From Strongyloides papillosus (taxonomy: Eukaryota; Nematoda; Chromadorea; Rhabditida; Strongyloididae), in contig SRSI01000004.1 of assembly GCA_005656395.1 (NCBI GenBank), forward strand, positions 1,984,001 through 2,048,000: DNA of 64,000 bases, given 5' to 3'. A model generated the notes under the pieces. It worked only from the letters and a program-made list of their open reading frames with translations. It was not told the origin of the DNA and made no database searches. Positions 1 through 13,301 of the stretch are shown piece after piece. The translations under genes and the position numbers were made by a program. How positions within the stretch are numbered: position 1 is the stretch's first letter; each line of letters begins with the position of its first letter.

Positions 1-3000
1 TATTTTTTTTGCCATTTTCTAATATATTTTAGGTACATTATGTCACTAATAACTCATAATTATTAAAATATATAACATGCTTTGACAAAATAACACATTT
101 ATCTAAGTAAATATAATTTTTTAATGTATAGTTTTAAAAATAGCATTATTTTTAAATATTTGCTTTTAGATTTTTTGTCAATGTATTATGAAGTGTTGAT
201 TTGAAGAAAGCATTTAATTAAGATGTTTTATTTTTTGAGAAAAAAAATGTTGACTTAAAAGATTAACATATGGCAACATTGTTTAAAAATAATTAAAAAA
301 TATTTTTTTAAGCTATTAATAAAATATTTTTAATTTTTTTTATCCTTTTATAGAGAATAAAAAAAGTCAAATATTTTTCTTATTTTAAGTGCTTTTTGAA
401 ATATAAATAACGCAAACAATTTAGAAAAAATAAATTAATATACAATTTTTTGGTTAATTACAATAGTCTGAAATGAACAAAGTATAACTGTAAAGACAAT
501 TTATGATAATATTGGTAAAAAATAAATAAAATGAAATTGCTCCTCCATAAAACAACAGAATGGAGAAGATTAGTATTTCAAATGCTTTTCAAAATTATTG
601 TTTATAACATCACTTCTTATAAAGTTTGTCATTCCTATTATTAGCTATTTTTTCTAAAGAAAAAAATTTTTTTTCCTAAAATTTATTAAATTGTAATCGT
701 CTTCTTTTTACGAGAATTTTTTTTTTCATAACAAATTTGTAAACACTCATTTATATTTTATTTTTTTGAATAGGTTTTAGAGATATTTCATTCTAATATT
801 GAATTCTAACGTTTATCAGTTGTAATTAATTTAATATTAATATTTTTGAATACTAAAAAAAGTTATCATAGGACATTTTCGTTTTTTTTATTTTTGTTAT
901 TTGAGTAGTTTTTTTTCTTCTAACATATACAAATGTAAAAATTAATAATTTATACTTTAAATTTATTACAATTTTGAAATATATAAAATCTTTATATAAT
1001 TTTAATGGATTTCTTTTATATGATTTTTTTAGTATGAAAATGACGTTAAGATATATTAATTAATAATTTTAAAGAATATTAAATTAAATTAACTTTTTAC
1101 ATAATACCATAAAAAAATAAGTATTTTATTATAATGATAAATATTTTAAAATTATACTTATTTTATTAAAAGAATTTATAAATAAACCTTTACAAGGATA
1201 TTACTTTTTTTGCTTATAACTTTTATGTCAATAATAAAAAATGTATAAGTTGTATAAAAATATTACTTTACAAATAAAGTAAAAATAATTGAAATTATTT
1301 TTGTTATGTAGAGCTTTACATATAAATATATTTTATCTTTTACTAATAAAAAGTGCGCAAAATTTTTTCGAGAGAGTTTTGAATGTGATGTAATGTAAAT
1401 ATTGGATATATATGTGTTGGCAAATTGTCAGTAAAACTTTCAATATTTGAAAGCAATTTTCTTATAAAAGCCCACTTTAGTTTATGTTTTCATTCAAATT
1501 GTTTCTGTTGAATATAAAACTATTACATGATTATCATATATACATTTTTTACTTATCAACTATAATTTATACTTTTAAAATATCATTAAGTAAAATAAGA
1601 TATTTCTAAACTGTTGTGTTGAAAAAGTTTATATTAAATACAATTATAATTAAACTTTCTTGTAAATATTTATCCATAAAACATTATTCTTTCATTATTT
1701 ATAAATTAAAATACATTATTCAATTGTGTTTTTTTGAGTATTTGTACAATTTCATACATACGTTACAATGTCTATATAATTTCTAATAGCTTACAGTATC
1801 TTATGAAGAAAAAAATTTTTAACATAGTTTTACCATAATACTATTAAATATAATTTAATTGGTAATATTCTTTCTTAAAATGTATTTTCAATATCATCAC
1901 AAATTCATTTTTGTGATAATTATAAATTGTACATATGTATAACTTTTCTCCTAACAATTTCTTTTCTTTTTTACTTTTATATGGTTGCATGGAAAGAAAA
2001 ATGTAGAAAACAATCTTTAAAATTAATATATATTTGTTTCTAGTTTCATTTTTCAACTATTTGAAAATATATTATATTTATTTCTAGATAAATTAAAATT
2101 TTATATGCTCAATAATTAAATAAAAAACGTTACTAATTTTTAGGTAGAAGATAATTAATTTTACTTTATCTACTTTTTAATCATTTTATGGTAATTAAAA
2201 AAATAAAATAATACTTTTACTATCATTCTTCATTTCTTTTATTCTTATATATTATTATAATCATTTATGGTATGAATTAAAGTATTGTACTAGAAAAGAT
2301 AAGTCACAGGAAATACTACCATCAGTAGTTTTATTTAAAAATACTCGTTACTCACTCTTCTCAATTTACTATATATTTATATATACATATATATATCGTA
2401 ACATAATTTTTCGAGCCAATTTTTTGAAAATGGGAGGTAAAGTATTTTAAATACAGAGAAAATATTTATTTTTAGTAAAATTTTTGAATAAATGATAAAT
2501 TAGAAAAATAAAAAAAAGAATACTTATTTTATAGTAAAGTATTCTTTTTTATACTAACTCTTTTGATTACTTTATAATTATTTTTAAATAATAAAGACTT
2601 TTATTAAAAAATGTATAATGTAAAATTTTTAAACTGGGACTATATTTATATTGTGCTTTCATATAATCTTCTTCAAGTATCTTTAAAGGAAAGTTGTATA
2701 ATTCCCATTACAGGCTATCTCTTTTTTATTAACTATATATTCTTTACAAATTTTTGTTTTGTTAAACAACAAATTTCGTTGTAAACATTTCTTTCAACTT
2801 AAAGATACCATTGTAAAGAAAATTTAGATATATCTATACGTATTTTGAAGACTTTTTGTAAGATAAATTTTTATTTACTTCTAAAAACTATAATTAAACA
2901 CATAGCTTTGATGAAACAAATTCATTTGTAAATTGATTATTTAAAGAACAAAGATTAAAGTATCAATATCTTGAAATCTTTATTGTATGAATAGAATTAG

Positions 3001-3551
3001 TAACTTATGTTTATTTAACTAGAAATAAAGCATATCTTTAATTGTTCTTAAAATGCAATAATTATACATCTAACATATGCGAATTAATGATAAGTGATTA
3101 AAAGTTTTTTACATAATGAGTATTCCAAAACATTATAATACATTAATTATTACATGCAAGTACATAATTTTAAATATAATATTTTTATATTTTAATTTTT
3201 TAAAATATTTACCTATTATTTTTTCTTATTTCCTTTAAACATTATCGATTATAACTTTTCTTAACTGCTTTTAAAATTTTCCTTCAAAAACTCTTTTAAC
3301 TTTTTAAAATATCTAACATTACTTTTTATAGCATATTTCAAAATCTCTAAAACCATACATTATATATTTAAAACTTAAAGTTATTCACTTATCTATATTT
3401 TTTATAAAATAAATAACCAAATATATTTAAAAATTTTTTTATCTGATAATTGGAATTTTATTATATATATTATATTTATATATAAAATTTTTCAAGAAAA
3501 TAAAAAATCAACATTTCATTATGCCTTATTTCTGATGAAAACTTGTAAAAA
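1..3551. other. AT-rich intergenic sequence
   Basis: Very AT-rich sequence full of homopolymer A and T runs. I see no convincing coding region, tRNA or transposon end. The only open frame of note (1844-2056, minus) is 70 codons of low-complexity residues and has no family signature. The last few hundred bases are the presumed upstream region of the BTB gene at 3552. Confidence 0.7.
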
Positions 3552-5258
3552 ATGTCTTCTAATGTTCCTGTAGTAAATAATAATTCAATGCCAACATCAT
3601 TATTTGGAGGAACGTCAAATGGTAATGATATAATTCAAAATTTTGGGGTGTCTGCACAAGCTAATAATGGTTTACCTAATGTAGAACATCATACTATAAG
3701 TAATGCTTCAATCGAAGTTGTTATTGATTTCACTAGACCTGATGGACAAAGAACAAGACCATTGTTAGTTGAGGGTAAAAGATTATACGTTGATGAGCAT
3801 TACATCTCTGTATGGTCTCCTGTTTTAAGGTAGTTATTTTTTATTATTTTTTTATAATTAATTCATTACGAAATTTAGAGCATGGTGCATTGAATGTCCT
3901 GATAGAGAATTAATCTTAGCTAATGTTCAATATGATCATATATTAGAGATGCTTCAAGCTATTCATCCGACATATAAAGATATCGATGATCAGAGTGTTC
4001 ATATTCTTTTACCATTAGCATTCGATTATCAAATGGAAGGCCTACTTCATAGATGTGAATGTTTTTTAGTTAATCATAGATTACCATTTTTAGAAAAGAT
4101 TTGGCTTGCTGATAGGTATAAACTTAATAGGCTACTTGGCTTATTAATTAAAGAAATGAGACCAAATAGTAAAGTTGATTTATCCGGATCACGTTATTAT
4201 GGTCTTTCTGATAGAGTCAAAGTTTTACTATTAGAAAGATTACATGGTGCAGCGGCACCTGAAGATATTCTTGAACAACCATTAGATTTAGAAAAATTTT
4301 ACCGTGCATCGGATCTTAATTTTGCATCTATTAGATCAAAAACTGGAAGAATGTATTACGTTAATCCATATTATCTTGCTGCTTGGTCAAATATTTTCCA
4401 GGTTCGTAAATTTATTTTTTCTAATATTACTAACACTTTCTTAGGAACGTATATGTTTTTTAAGAAATCAAGAAGAATTATATTGTCCTTGTACTCATGA
4501 AGAGTTGAAAGCATTCTTAATGGCGGTTTATCCACCTCAACTTCGTATAACTGAAACTAATATTGGACCTATACTTGTAGCAGCATGTAAAATGGAATCA
4601 CCAGGACTATTAAAGAAATGTGCGCAATTGTTGTTATCACCTTCAACTAAATTATCAGTATTTGTTAGGTTATCGCTACTTGATAGATGTTATTTACATG
4701 AAATGTTAAGTACATGTTTAAAAATGATAACAAGAGCTGAAAATTTAATAGAAATGACACAACAGCAAACTTGTAAGTTGTTTTTATTTATGAATATATT
4801 TATTGAAATAATATTTTGTTTAAATCTTATTAGATGATTGTTTATCAACTAAAGCTCGATCAGCAATGATGGACAGACTTGCATTCTTATTAAAAAAATC
4901 AGGAATGCCATGCCATTTGTGTAATAGGTGTAAGACGTTATCAGGATGTAGTGACGTAACATGGATGTGTCCACAATGTAAAACATATACTGAATCTACT
5001 GCAAATCGTAATTCTGTAACAGGGATAAGTACTCCAAATATGTTAAATACACAAAATACTAATAATCTTCAGATAGGAAATCATGGGAAAATAACAGATC
5101 AGCAAAATATGGGACAAATGATACATTCAAATGTTAGTATAAATCAAAATTTGCAACAACAACCTTCTCAAGGAATAGGACAAAATCCAGGATATACGAT
5201 AGGTAGTAATGCTGGAAACAGTCCTTCACATTATAAACCTGGAACTATGCGACATTAA
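3552..5258 (+). CDS. Protein with two BTB/POZ-like domains and a C-terminal Cys cluster
   Basis: Four exons, read from splice sites and phase: 3552-3829, 3879-4401, 4445-4772 and 4834-5258, giving about 517 residues. The introns are 43-61 nt with GT-AG ends. After an Asn/Ser-rich N-terminus, a BTB-like fold starts near residue 54 (IEVVIDF, then a typical YISVWSPVLR strand-helix). A second one starts near residue 240 (MYYVNPYYLAAWSNIF, then HEELKAFLMAVYP). Both have helical BTB ends (LPLAFDYQMEGLL and ILVAACKMESPGLL). Near residues 402-426 a CxxC-xxC...C...CxxC cluster looks able to bind zinc. The tail is Gln/Asn-rich and probably disordered. BTB proteins usually dimerise or act as cullin-3 adaptors; which role applies here is unknown. 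The family is clear and the ortholog is not. Confidence 0.85.
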
Positions 5259-6589
5259 AATCACTTACAATTAATTAGAAATTATAGTATTTTAAAAAAC
5301 ACTTTTTTTAAGCGCAATTTCTTTTATTAATTGAATCATATTTTTATAATTTCATTTATATATATATATATATATATATTAAAAAAAATGGTATAATAAG
5401 AATTTTGAATGTTTATTATTATCAGTAATAGATTTTCTTATAATTTGCATCAAAATATTTTTGCTTTAATTTTAAATAGTTTTCAAAGAAAAAGATTTTG
5501 AAATAAAGTGTTTTTAGAATCGAGATATGTAGAAAATTTTATTTTCATGATCCAGAACTTCTCATTAACATTAATTACCATATATTAATATATTTACTTT
5601 TTTATTCCTGAAAAATGTAATTAACAGATATATCCAATATTCCTATGAAAGTTATTTATCTATCAAATAATAGAATGTGAAGGGGAAATGCTATAACAAC
5701 AAAAAAAACGGATAAAAAAGTTTTCTTACATTATAATCTTTAGCATTTGATTTATAATTTATTGCAGTGGTTCTGAAAATTGTTAGACAATAAAAGCTCA
5801 ATTTATAAGAGTGTGACAAAATTTTAATAAAAAAATGTTTTGCTATTTATTTAGAGTGTAAAATTTTTTTTTTCTTGCTTTAAAAAAATAAATACAAAGT
5901 TATATTTTATAATAAATGGCTTTTTTAAGCTTGTACATATAAATACTATACGCAATGAGATGGATGATAAATATTTTTAAATATAAATATTAACCTTCTT
6001 AGAATTTATCATAATCCTTCTCGATTAAAACTTTATCCTTCACTGGTATTCTTATTTTTAAAACCGCAATATGCTTTTTACATTAATCAACTTTTTTTGC
6101 TTAATTTTAAAGTATTTTAAAATATATTACAATGTAGTTTGGTTAACGTTTATTAATAAATTAAAGTTAAGCTTTTAACTTTGAGGTTGACTATAGAATT
6201 GTCAAACTTTGATAACTTTTGACAGTATTCCACTAATTGAAAGCCAATATTTATCACGTTTTACAAAGTATTTTATTTATGGAAAAAAAGAAAAATGAAA
6301 AAAAAATTTAGATTGATATACAATGACGAAACAAATTGTAAAATAGATAGTTATCTGTGTTTTAGTAGATTATTAAAAAACAATAATACTGCGAGTACAT
6401 CATGAAAATTTATGGATGTAAAAACGAAATATACTTCTAAATTTTTATTATTTTCTATAAAAATAATATTCTATAATTTATATGTATTGTAAGTATTTAT
6501 TTCAATATTATGTTTGTAATGATTGACGAGTATTTTTATTTTTAAGAGCTTTTTGTTCTAGCAATATTAAATAAATTTTTGGAAGTATC
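5259..6589. other. Intergenic sequence with a (TA)n microsatellite
   Basis: Presumed 3' region of the BTB gene and the space before the convergent gene on the minus strand. It holds a short TA dinucleotide run at about 5358-5380. I see no coding signal or RNA gene. Confidence 0.6.
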
Positions 6590-7375
6590 TTATTTATACC
6601 TAAGCATGTTTACTTCTTCGACGAATTTTTCTCTACTTTTTGATATATTTTTTTGGTCACTTTTATACATATCTCTTTCTGTTTGATACATATTTCTAGC
6701 TATAAAATAAATATGACATCTATATAATATCCAAATTAATGATATACCCAGTAAAATATATATTACAAGTGGTATTAATATATTAAAAATTTCAAAAGAT
6801 CCCGTAAATGGCAAAAGTAAACTATTATGTTCATCAAGATCTTTTATAACTCTAAGAATTGTAAATATGTCAGCAAATGAACCAATACATATTTGAGATA
6901 TTCCAAATGGTATTATAAGATATGGATTACATCTCCATAATGAGTAGTATGCTGTAGCAGTAGGAGGAAGTTGAAGTAACCGTATCACAAATATGCCTAT
7001 TGTTTGCCATTCCTTTTTTGCAAACTCTTCAAGCCCTACTAAGTATATTGCACCTAAAAAAAAGATATAAAATGTGATATCTTTATTGCATTCTGTGCAT
7101 AAATTTCCTTACCTAATACAATTTCATGTAAAACAAGTGTACAACAAATAAATGTAACAATTTTTGCATGGAACAAATTAAAACAACATCTATAGTCACT
7201 TGAATCAAAGAATGGGCTCTCCAAACCATTAAATGTTAGCTAAATAAATGAAGGCAAAATAATAAATTATAATTAAATTATATTAAAAAAATAGAATACT
7301 TACATTTTTTGTTTCCTCTTTCTTACCATCACGAGATAAATTAAGTGATTTAATTTTTTCTTCCAACGAATACAT
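6590..7375 (-). CDS. Four-transmembrane protein, unknown function
   Basis: Three exons on the minus strand: 7304-7375, 7113-7239 and 6590-7053, about 220 residues. The introns are about 59-64 nt with clean GTAAG donors. A short charged N-terminus is followed by a YRCCFNLFHAKIV segment that leads into the first of about four hydrophobic helices. The others begin near IGIFVIRLL, NPYLIIPFG and IFNILIPLVIYIL. The cytosolic tail is charged. The pattern of paired Cys, then His, then a helix resembles the nematode LAPTM-like or DUF7027-type four-helix proteins, but I infer that from layout only. It lies head to tail with the innexin at 9275-10746. The family assignment is tentative; the gene model itself is well supported by phase and splice sites. 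Confidence 0.72.
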
Positions 7376-9274
7376 AGTTTTGTATTTCCTTACTCTTCCA
7401 AAAAATTTATTATAATTATAAATAATAATTTATTCTAAAAAAAAATCAATTTTAAAATATAAAGAATAATTGAAATTTTATTCTTTATAATTATTAATTC
7501 AAGTATTTAAATATTTTTTAATATAAAATGTAATAATGAACGAAAATTACAATTACAGGGAATATAAAGTGTGATAAATTTTTGTACATACAAAAAAATT
7601 ATTATTCTTTTTCTAAAATATAGTATTTTTTTATGTACAGCATTATAAGATATATTTAATTAAGGTTTATTTATTATTAACACTACCCATACAAATATTA
7701 AAATATCTTTAATACTATGTAACATATAATATTGAATTTCTGATACAACTAACTTTTTAAATATACTATTATTTATAGAATTTTAATAAAAAAATATTTC
7801 ACTAAAAAGTTTGTGAAGGAAACTGTTAACATTAATTTAATGAAAAATTTTATATAAACAAATTATTAATATACCAGAACGACAATAACATAGTACAATG
7901 ATTTGTTATGAATATGTACATTCAAATCTTTAATCTAAAATTTAATCATTATATTAGAATATATCCTTTAAATCTTTATAAAAGTTCAAAATAAAAAAAA
8001 ATTATAAAATAAAAGTGTATAAATAAAAATAAAATTAGAATTTATAGAAACCTAGTATGTTATTTTTATAACGTTGTGTATAGCTTTCATAAACTTGCTA
8101 AAAATAAGGAGAACATTTTTATATTAAACTTGATTATATATGAATGACGACATTAGTAAAAAAAATTTGTTAAAGATTGAATAGAAATTTTTGTAACTAG
8201 CAAATTTATAAATAATTAAAAGAGTTATACTTTAAGTTAAAAATTAAATATATACTTATTTTGTGAGTTAATTATAAAAGTAATTTAATGATATTTGTAA
8301 TTATTCTTATTATATATACATGTAGTTTTTAAAATGAGGTCATATTAAATTGAGTATAATACAAATATTATCAACTTAAATTATAGATGATTTAAATAAT
8401 ATTTTTTACCAAATATGCCTTTGAAAATCAGAACAATGAGCCTTTTTGAAGATGTAATATTTATTACGAACAAAATAGTTAACAAAAAATATTACATTTA
8501 CTTAATTTTTTATAACAAAAGTAAATTGAATGTTGTTTGGAATGGCAAAATATTATACAAAATATAACAATTTGCATATATAGTTGTGTAAAATGAAAAA
8601 TGATTATATATGGAGAATATAAATATTATTAAAGTAGATGTTTGTTACAAGGCATAAAGTGACACCAGAGTTTTTTTCACAAACCTTATAATAATTGTAT
8701 TTTAATACAATGTGTATGATGAGTTCTTAAGGCATTAATATATTATTTTAATGAAAAGGATATATATGGTTTAAATAGAAAAATATAAATATATACATTT
8801 TCATAAAACTAAATATATATATTTTCTCTTTTTTGTACATTTAACATCTAAAAGTTTGTTTCATCAACGCTTTATACTTTTTTTTAAATACAAGTTTTAT
8901 ATCTCAACATAACCTCTTCTTCTTACGTCCTAACCCAGCAATAAAAGTTTCCTAAATTTATTATCATATAATTTTATAAGTTAAAAACTTAATTTAAATA
9001 TGTGAAAACAGAAATGGAAAATATTAAAAACAAAATTTATAAAGAAAAATAATTCAGTAACTTCTAGTAAAAATTTAATAAAAATAATAAAATATTGTTC
9101 TCATTAGATATTTAAAATTCTTTAATTGTATTTAGTGTGTAGTAATATATAAAAATAACAGAAAAAAATGTTGCCCGTTTTATTATATTGCTAAAATTGT
9201 TAGTTTGAAAGTCGAAATTGATAAAATTATGATAATACTGACATTTAGTGTGTAACGGTGTGTAATGGCATCTT
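7376..9274. other. AT-rich intergenic sequence
   Basis: Lies between two minus-strand genes. It contains only AT-rich low-complexity sequence, including the presumed promoter of the four-helix protein and the 3' region of the innexin. No open frame or RNA gene is visible. Confidence 0.6.
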
Positions 9275-10746
9275 TTATACGAATTGTGATCTTTTAACGT
9301 TGTTATTACTAATTTGAGAATTTGTCATTATTGAAGATTGTTTCATATAATCATCATTTACATTTTTACCTATACAAACGTCATCAAATTTATTATCATT
9401 AATACTACTATCTCTTCTTTTGAAATGCCGTTTTATCAATGCATCAGTTAATTTTGAACATACTAATTCGCCGGCGTGCATAGATACCATTCTTAAAACA
9501 AATGTTCCATCTGTTCGAAGAAATTTATTAACAAATTCTTCAACTTGTTCTTCATGTACTGAATATTCAATATTAAGAAGTTTTTCAATAAATGAATTAC
9601 GACAATTAAAGAAAGCTACATTTGTTACCCAAGAGAACAAATTAATAAATGTTAGAGTTGTTAAAATAAGAAACCATAACCATAAAAAGACAAAAATCTT
9701 TTCAGTAAACATATTAATAACCAACACACATTGTACTGTATGTCTATGAATATTTCCTAATGCTCTTATTTCAAAGTCACATAATGTAACACGAGGAAAT
9801 TTTCCAGAATCTTTCCATTCTTGATCCTATGAAAATTAATTTTTAAAGAATATAACAATAAAAACGTACCATTAAAATATCATATAAAACATGCCCACCA
9901 AATAAGGGATAATCTGATGTCTCTAAAAATTTGTTTATAAAAAAAAATTGTGCTATTAAATTAGTTAAATGGAGGCATTTAATAAACAGATATAAAACTG
10001 TTAGTTGACAACCATAAGATTTACTCAATCTTATAATACTAAAAGAATAATAATGTCCCAACTTCCTTGCAGCATACTCTCTCTGATAATCTAAAGCTTC
10101 CTCAATATGCCTTGCTAATATATCAACATTTTTTTTTAAAACTGCAGGATCAACATTGGAATCACTACATGCTAATGAAAGGATGAGTGACAAATTTATC
10201 CCTAAATTAATAAATATTAAAAGTATGAAATTTAATTTATTACCTGTTTGAGGTGATAACATTCTCCAAAAAGATGCTGGTATGTGAAATAAAAGAGCAG
10301 CTAGTGCCATTACAAAAGGTATCCATTGATAGTAACCAATTTGTCTTTTCTCTCTATCATCAATTCTATGAGGAATATAATCCTTAATTTTTATTGCTAT
10401 TTATATGCTATTTTATAACTTACTTTAAATGGAACCCAATATGTATTTTGAACCCAACAATAATTTTCAGTATACTGTTCCATTGCATGTGTAAATTGTG
10501 CTGGTACAAAACATTCTATAGGGTGTCCACCTATATATATTTTATATATTATTAAAAACTAATAAAATAATTTTTTTATCTAAACATACCATATTGTTTT
10601 GCCGACACCAAAACTGCAAACATTAACAATAACGCAGCTGTATATATATAATGTAACCTGTCAATTCCATCGTCATCTTGACGAATTTCAAGAATTCTTA
10701 ATGCTGATGCAAGAAGATGAAGACCAACTCGACCACCAGATACCAT
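9275..10746 (-). CDS. Innexin (gap-junction/hemichannel subunit)
   Basis: Five exons: 10590-10746, 10424-10530, 10244-10382, 9870-10201 and 9275-9826, about 428 residues. Innexins form invertebrate gap junctions in the plasma membrane. The family marks are all present: the YYQW signature at the start of helix 2, the first extracellular loop with two Cys (IEC and ENYCW), the second loop with two Cys ([10 protein letters not shown] and HTVQC), and [14 protein letters not shown] leading into helix 4. The cytosolic tail is about 120 residues and rich in Ser/Asn. The N-terminus before helix 1 ([15 protein letters not shown]) is less typical. The fourth exon is preceded by a 42-nt intron that has no in-frame stop (see findings). 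I cannot say which C. elegans inx gene is the ortholog. Confidence 0.93.
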
Positions 10747-13301
10747 TTATTTGTTATAAATAAAAATTTTAAATATTTTATATTATTTTCATTTAAGGTA
10801 ATTTTATTATCTTTTTAAAAATTTTTAAAAATAGTTAAGTAAATTCAAGAATCAACTAAAATAAACAAAAATGGAATAAAATATACATAATATTTTTTTA
10901 AACAAAAGAATTCTATTTTAAATTTTTTTCTATATTATTAAATACTTTCTTCGTTTTAAATATAACAAAATTTAAAATATTATTAGTAAAAAAATCAATC
11001 TATAAGACGTTTAATCAAAAAATGTGGCATTTTTTTGAATCAAAAATAAATATCATATTTAATTATTTATATTTTTTTATATTATATGATTATGAAGATA
11101 TGAATCAACATCCTAACATTTTAAATAAACACGAAATTCGAACAGTATAAATGTGTAAATATAATAAATTGGTTTTAGCAAAAAGTTAATAACTAACAAA
11201 AAATTAACATAAAATTATAATCCTAGTGATTAGTATTAACTAAATATATTAAAGAACAAATATACTCTTTAAAATACTTTTCTTTAATTTTTCAAAATAA
11301 TAAAAAGTTTGCCACTTTAAATTTCTTATAACAAATAGCGTCAATTTATTTTTATGACCACTTGGTTAATAATTTATAGCTTAAAAAAATTTTTATACAA
11401 AATGTATTTATACAAATTTTTGAACAATGAAAGAAAATCAAGTTAATATAATTAATTTTTATGATTTTTAGAAACATAGTATAAAGTTTATACAAGGTAT
11501 AGTAATAATAAAATAATCATTTTAATTATGATCTTTAATCGACTTAATACGTTTTGCGGTTCTAAAAATATATGTAAACTAGTTAATTACCAAAAGAATA
11601 TAACATTTTTATGAAAAGTAAAATATATGTTTCAATAATAAAGTGATTGAGGAGTTGAAAGTTATTGTTTTAATAAAAATGCCAGTGAATAAAATAATAA
11701 TAACGATTGAAGGATATTATACATAATAGCATATGAAATTTAATACCCATATTCTCATATAGTAATTCGATAAATAAAATCTTTTGATTTTTATTTTAAA
11801 CGTTGATCTTACTATATATTAAATATTTTAAGACGATGTATATGACATGAATAAATTATTATGCCAATGTAAAAATTATTTGTTAGTGGAAATTTTATTA
11901 TTTTATTGAGACTTGATGGACATTCATAATCAACAAATGTTTATCCTTATGCCTATAGGAAGAGATATAATTATGAAATATTTTGTGATAAGAGTTTTCT
12001 TTTTTACCTTCTCTACTCATATCAAATTCTTTTATTTTAACAATTACATTATATATATTAAATTTTATACTGATATTGCATTATTTTTACTAACACAGAT
12101 CTTGTTTCTTTACTAATCACAATTAAATTATTATTTTATTTAACTTAATTCACATAGTAGTTGAGGATAAATTGTTACAATTTTATAAAATAAGTAAACT
12201 TATCTATTATTACGTTCTTAAAATGCTGTAATGATAGAAAATAATGTCAAAATTTATATACTATTAACAATCATTTGACAAACATAGATATTTGGTTATT
12301 TCATCAACAAACATTGTCCCTGTATAGTATTTAAGTAAGGAATTTTTTCTGATAAATTGTGTTTAGTGGATATTACTTTTTGAATATAAAGTTATTAATA
12401 CATATAAATAACCTTTTTATTTAAGCATAAAAATTAAATGTTTTACAATAAATAAAAAGCTTTTGAATTGCACAAATTTTTTTCGTTTCTTACAATCAAA
12501 ATAAAACACAAAATTTATAAGTATTAGAAAAGGGTATTTATGTACATAGAAGGATGTACAATCGATAGAAAATATTTTCAAATACTCAATGTCATAGATT
12601 TTTTTATTATTTGCTCTTTAAACAACACATAATATATGAAATATTTGATTTAAAATTAGTTTTGACTTTGTACATATATTTTGTTTGAAAGAAACATTTT
12701 GCAAATACCCATTATGTCAAGTTATGACTACATCTTTAATATATTAAGCAAATAAATATATATAATATATATACATAATATTTTAATTTAATCAGTTGAT
12801 GAAAAAGGCTGGTATTAAAAGTATGAATAAAAACAATTTACTAATAATAATATTTTTAAATGATGTTATATATTCCAAGTTATTTCTTTATTTTTTATAA
12901 ATATAAATGTGTTAAACCTAACAATTTCCTATCTTATTTTATATAAAATTGTGATAGATTACTGAAGAAACTAAACTCCAAAATATTTATTTAACCATAA
13001 AATGTATGTTAAAAATATGATGATATAGTTATCTTTTTTAATTTTTGTAAACAAAAAAAAATCGATTTTTTCTTATGTTCTTATTAATAAAATAAAAAAT
13101 TGGAGGTTAGCAAAAGTGGGAATTAAAAAAAAGAATAAATATTGTTATGTTAAAATATATTTAAATGCGTGTTAAAATATGCTAATTTTCTTATAGTAAC
13201 AATTTGTTTAATTTCCAGTATACTTATAAATCTTTGATTTTATATCTTCTTTTAGATTTTATTTTCCATTATTTGTGGTAGGAAAAACAATAGTATTGAC
13301 T
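10747..13301. other. AT-rich intergenic sequence
   Basis: A divergent intergenic region between the innexin (minus) and the PLC gene (plus), so it should carry both promoters. The only open frame (11913-12116, 67 codons of hydrophobic low-complexity residues) is not credible as a gene. A TTTTAGATTTT sequence at about 13252-13262, some 40 nt before the PLC start, could be a splice acceptor for a leader or an upstream exon. Confidence 0.55.

Noticed and set aside
1844..2056. Minus-strand open frame
   Set aside because: Lys/Tyr-rich random-looking translation with no supporting context.
11913..12116. Short hydrophobic open frame
   Set aside because: Phe/Ile/Tyr-rich translation typical of random T-rich sequence; no partner exons.
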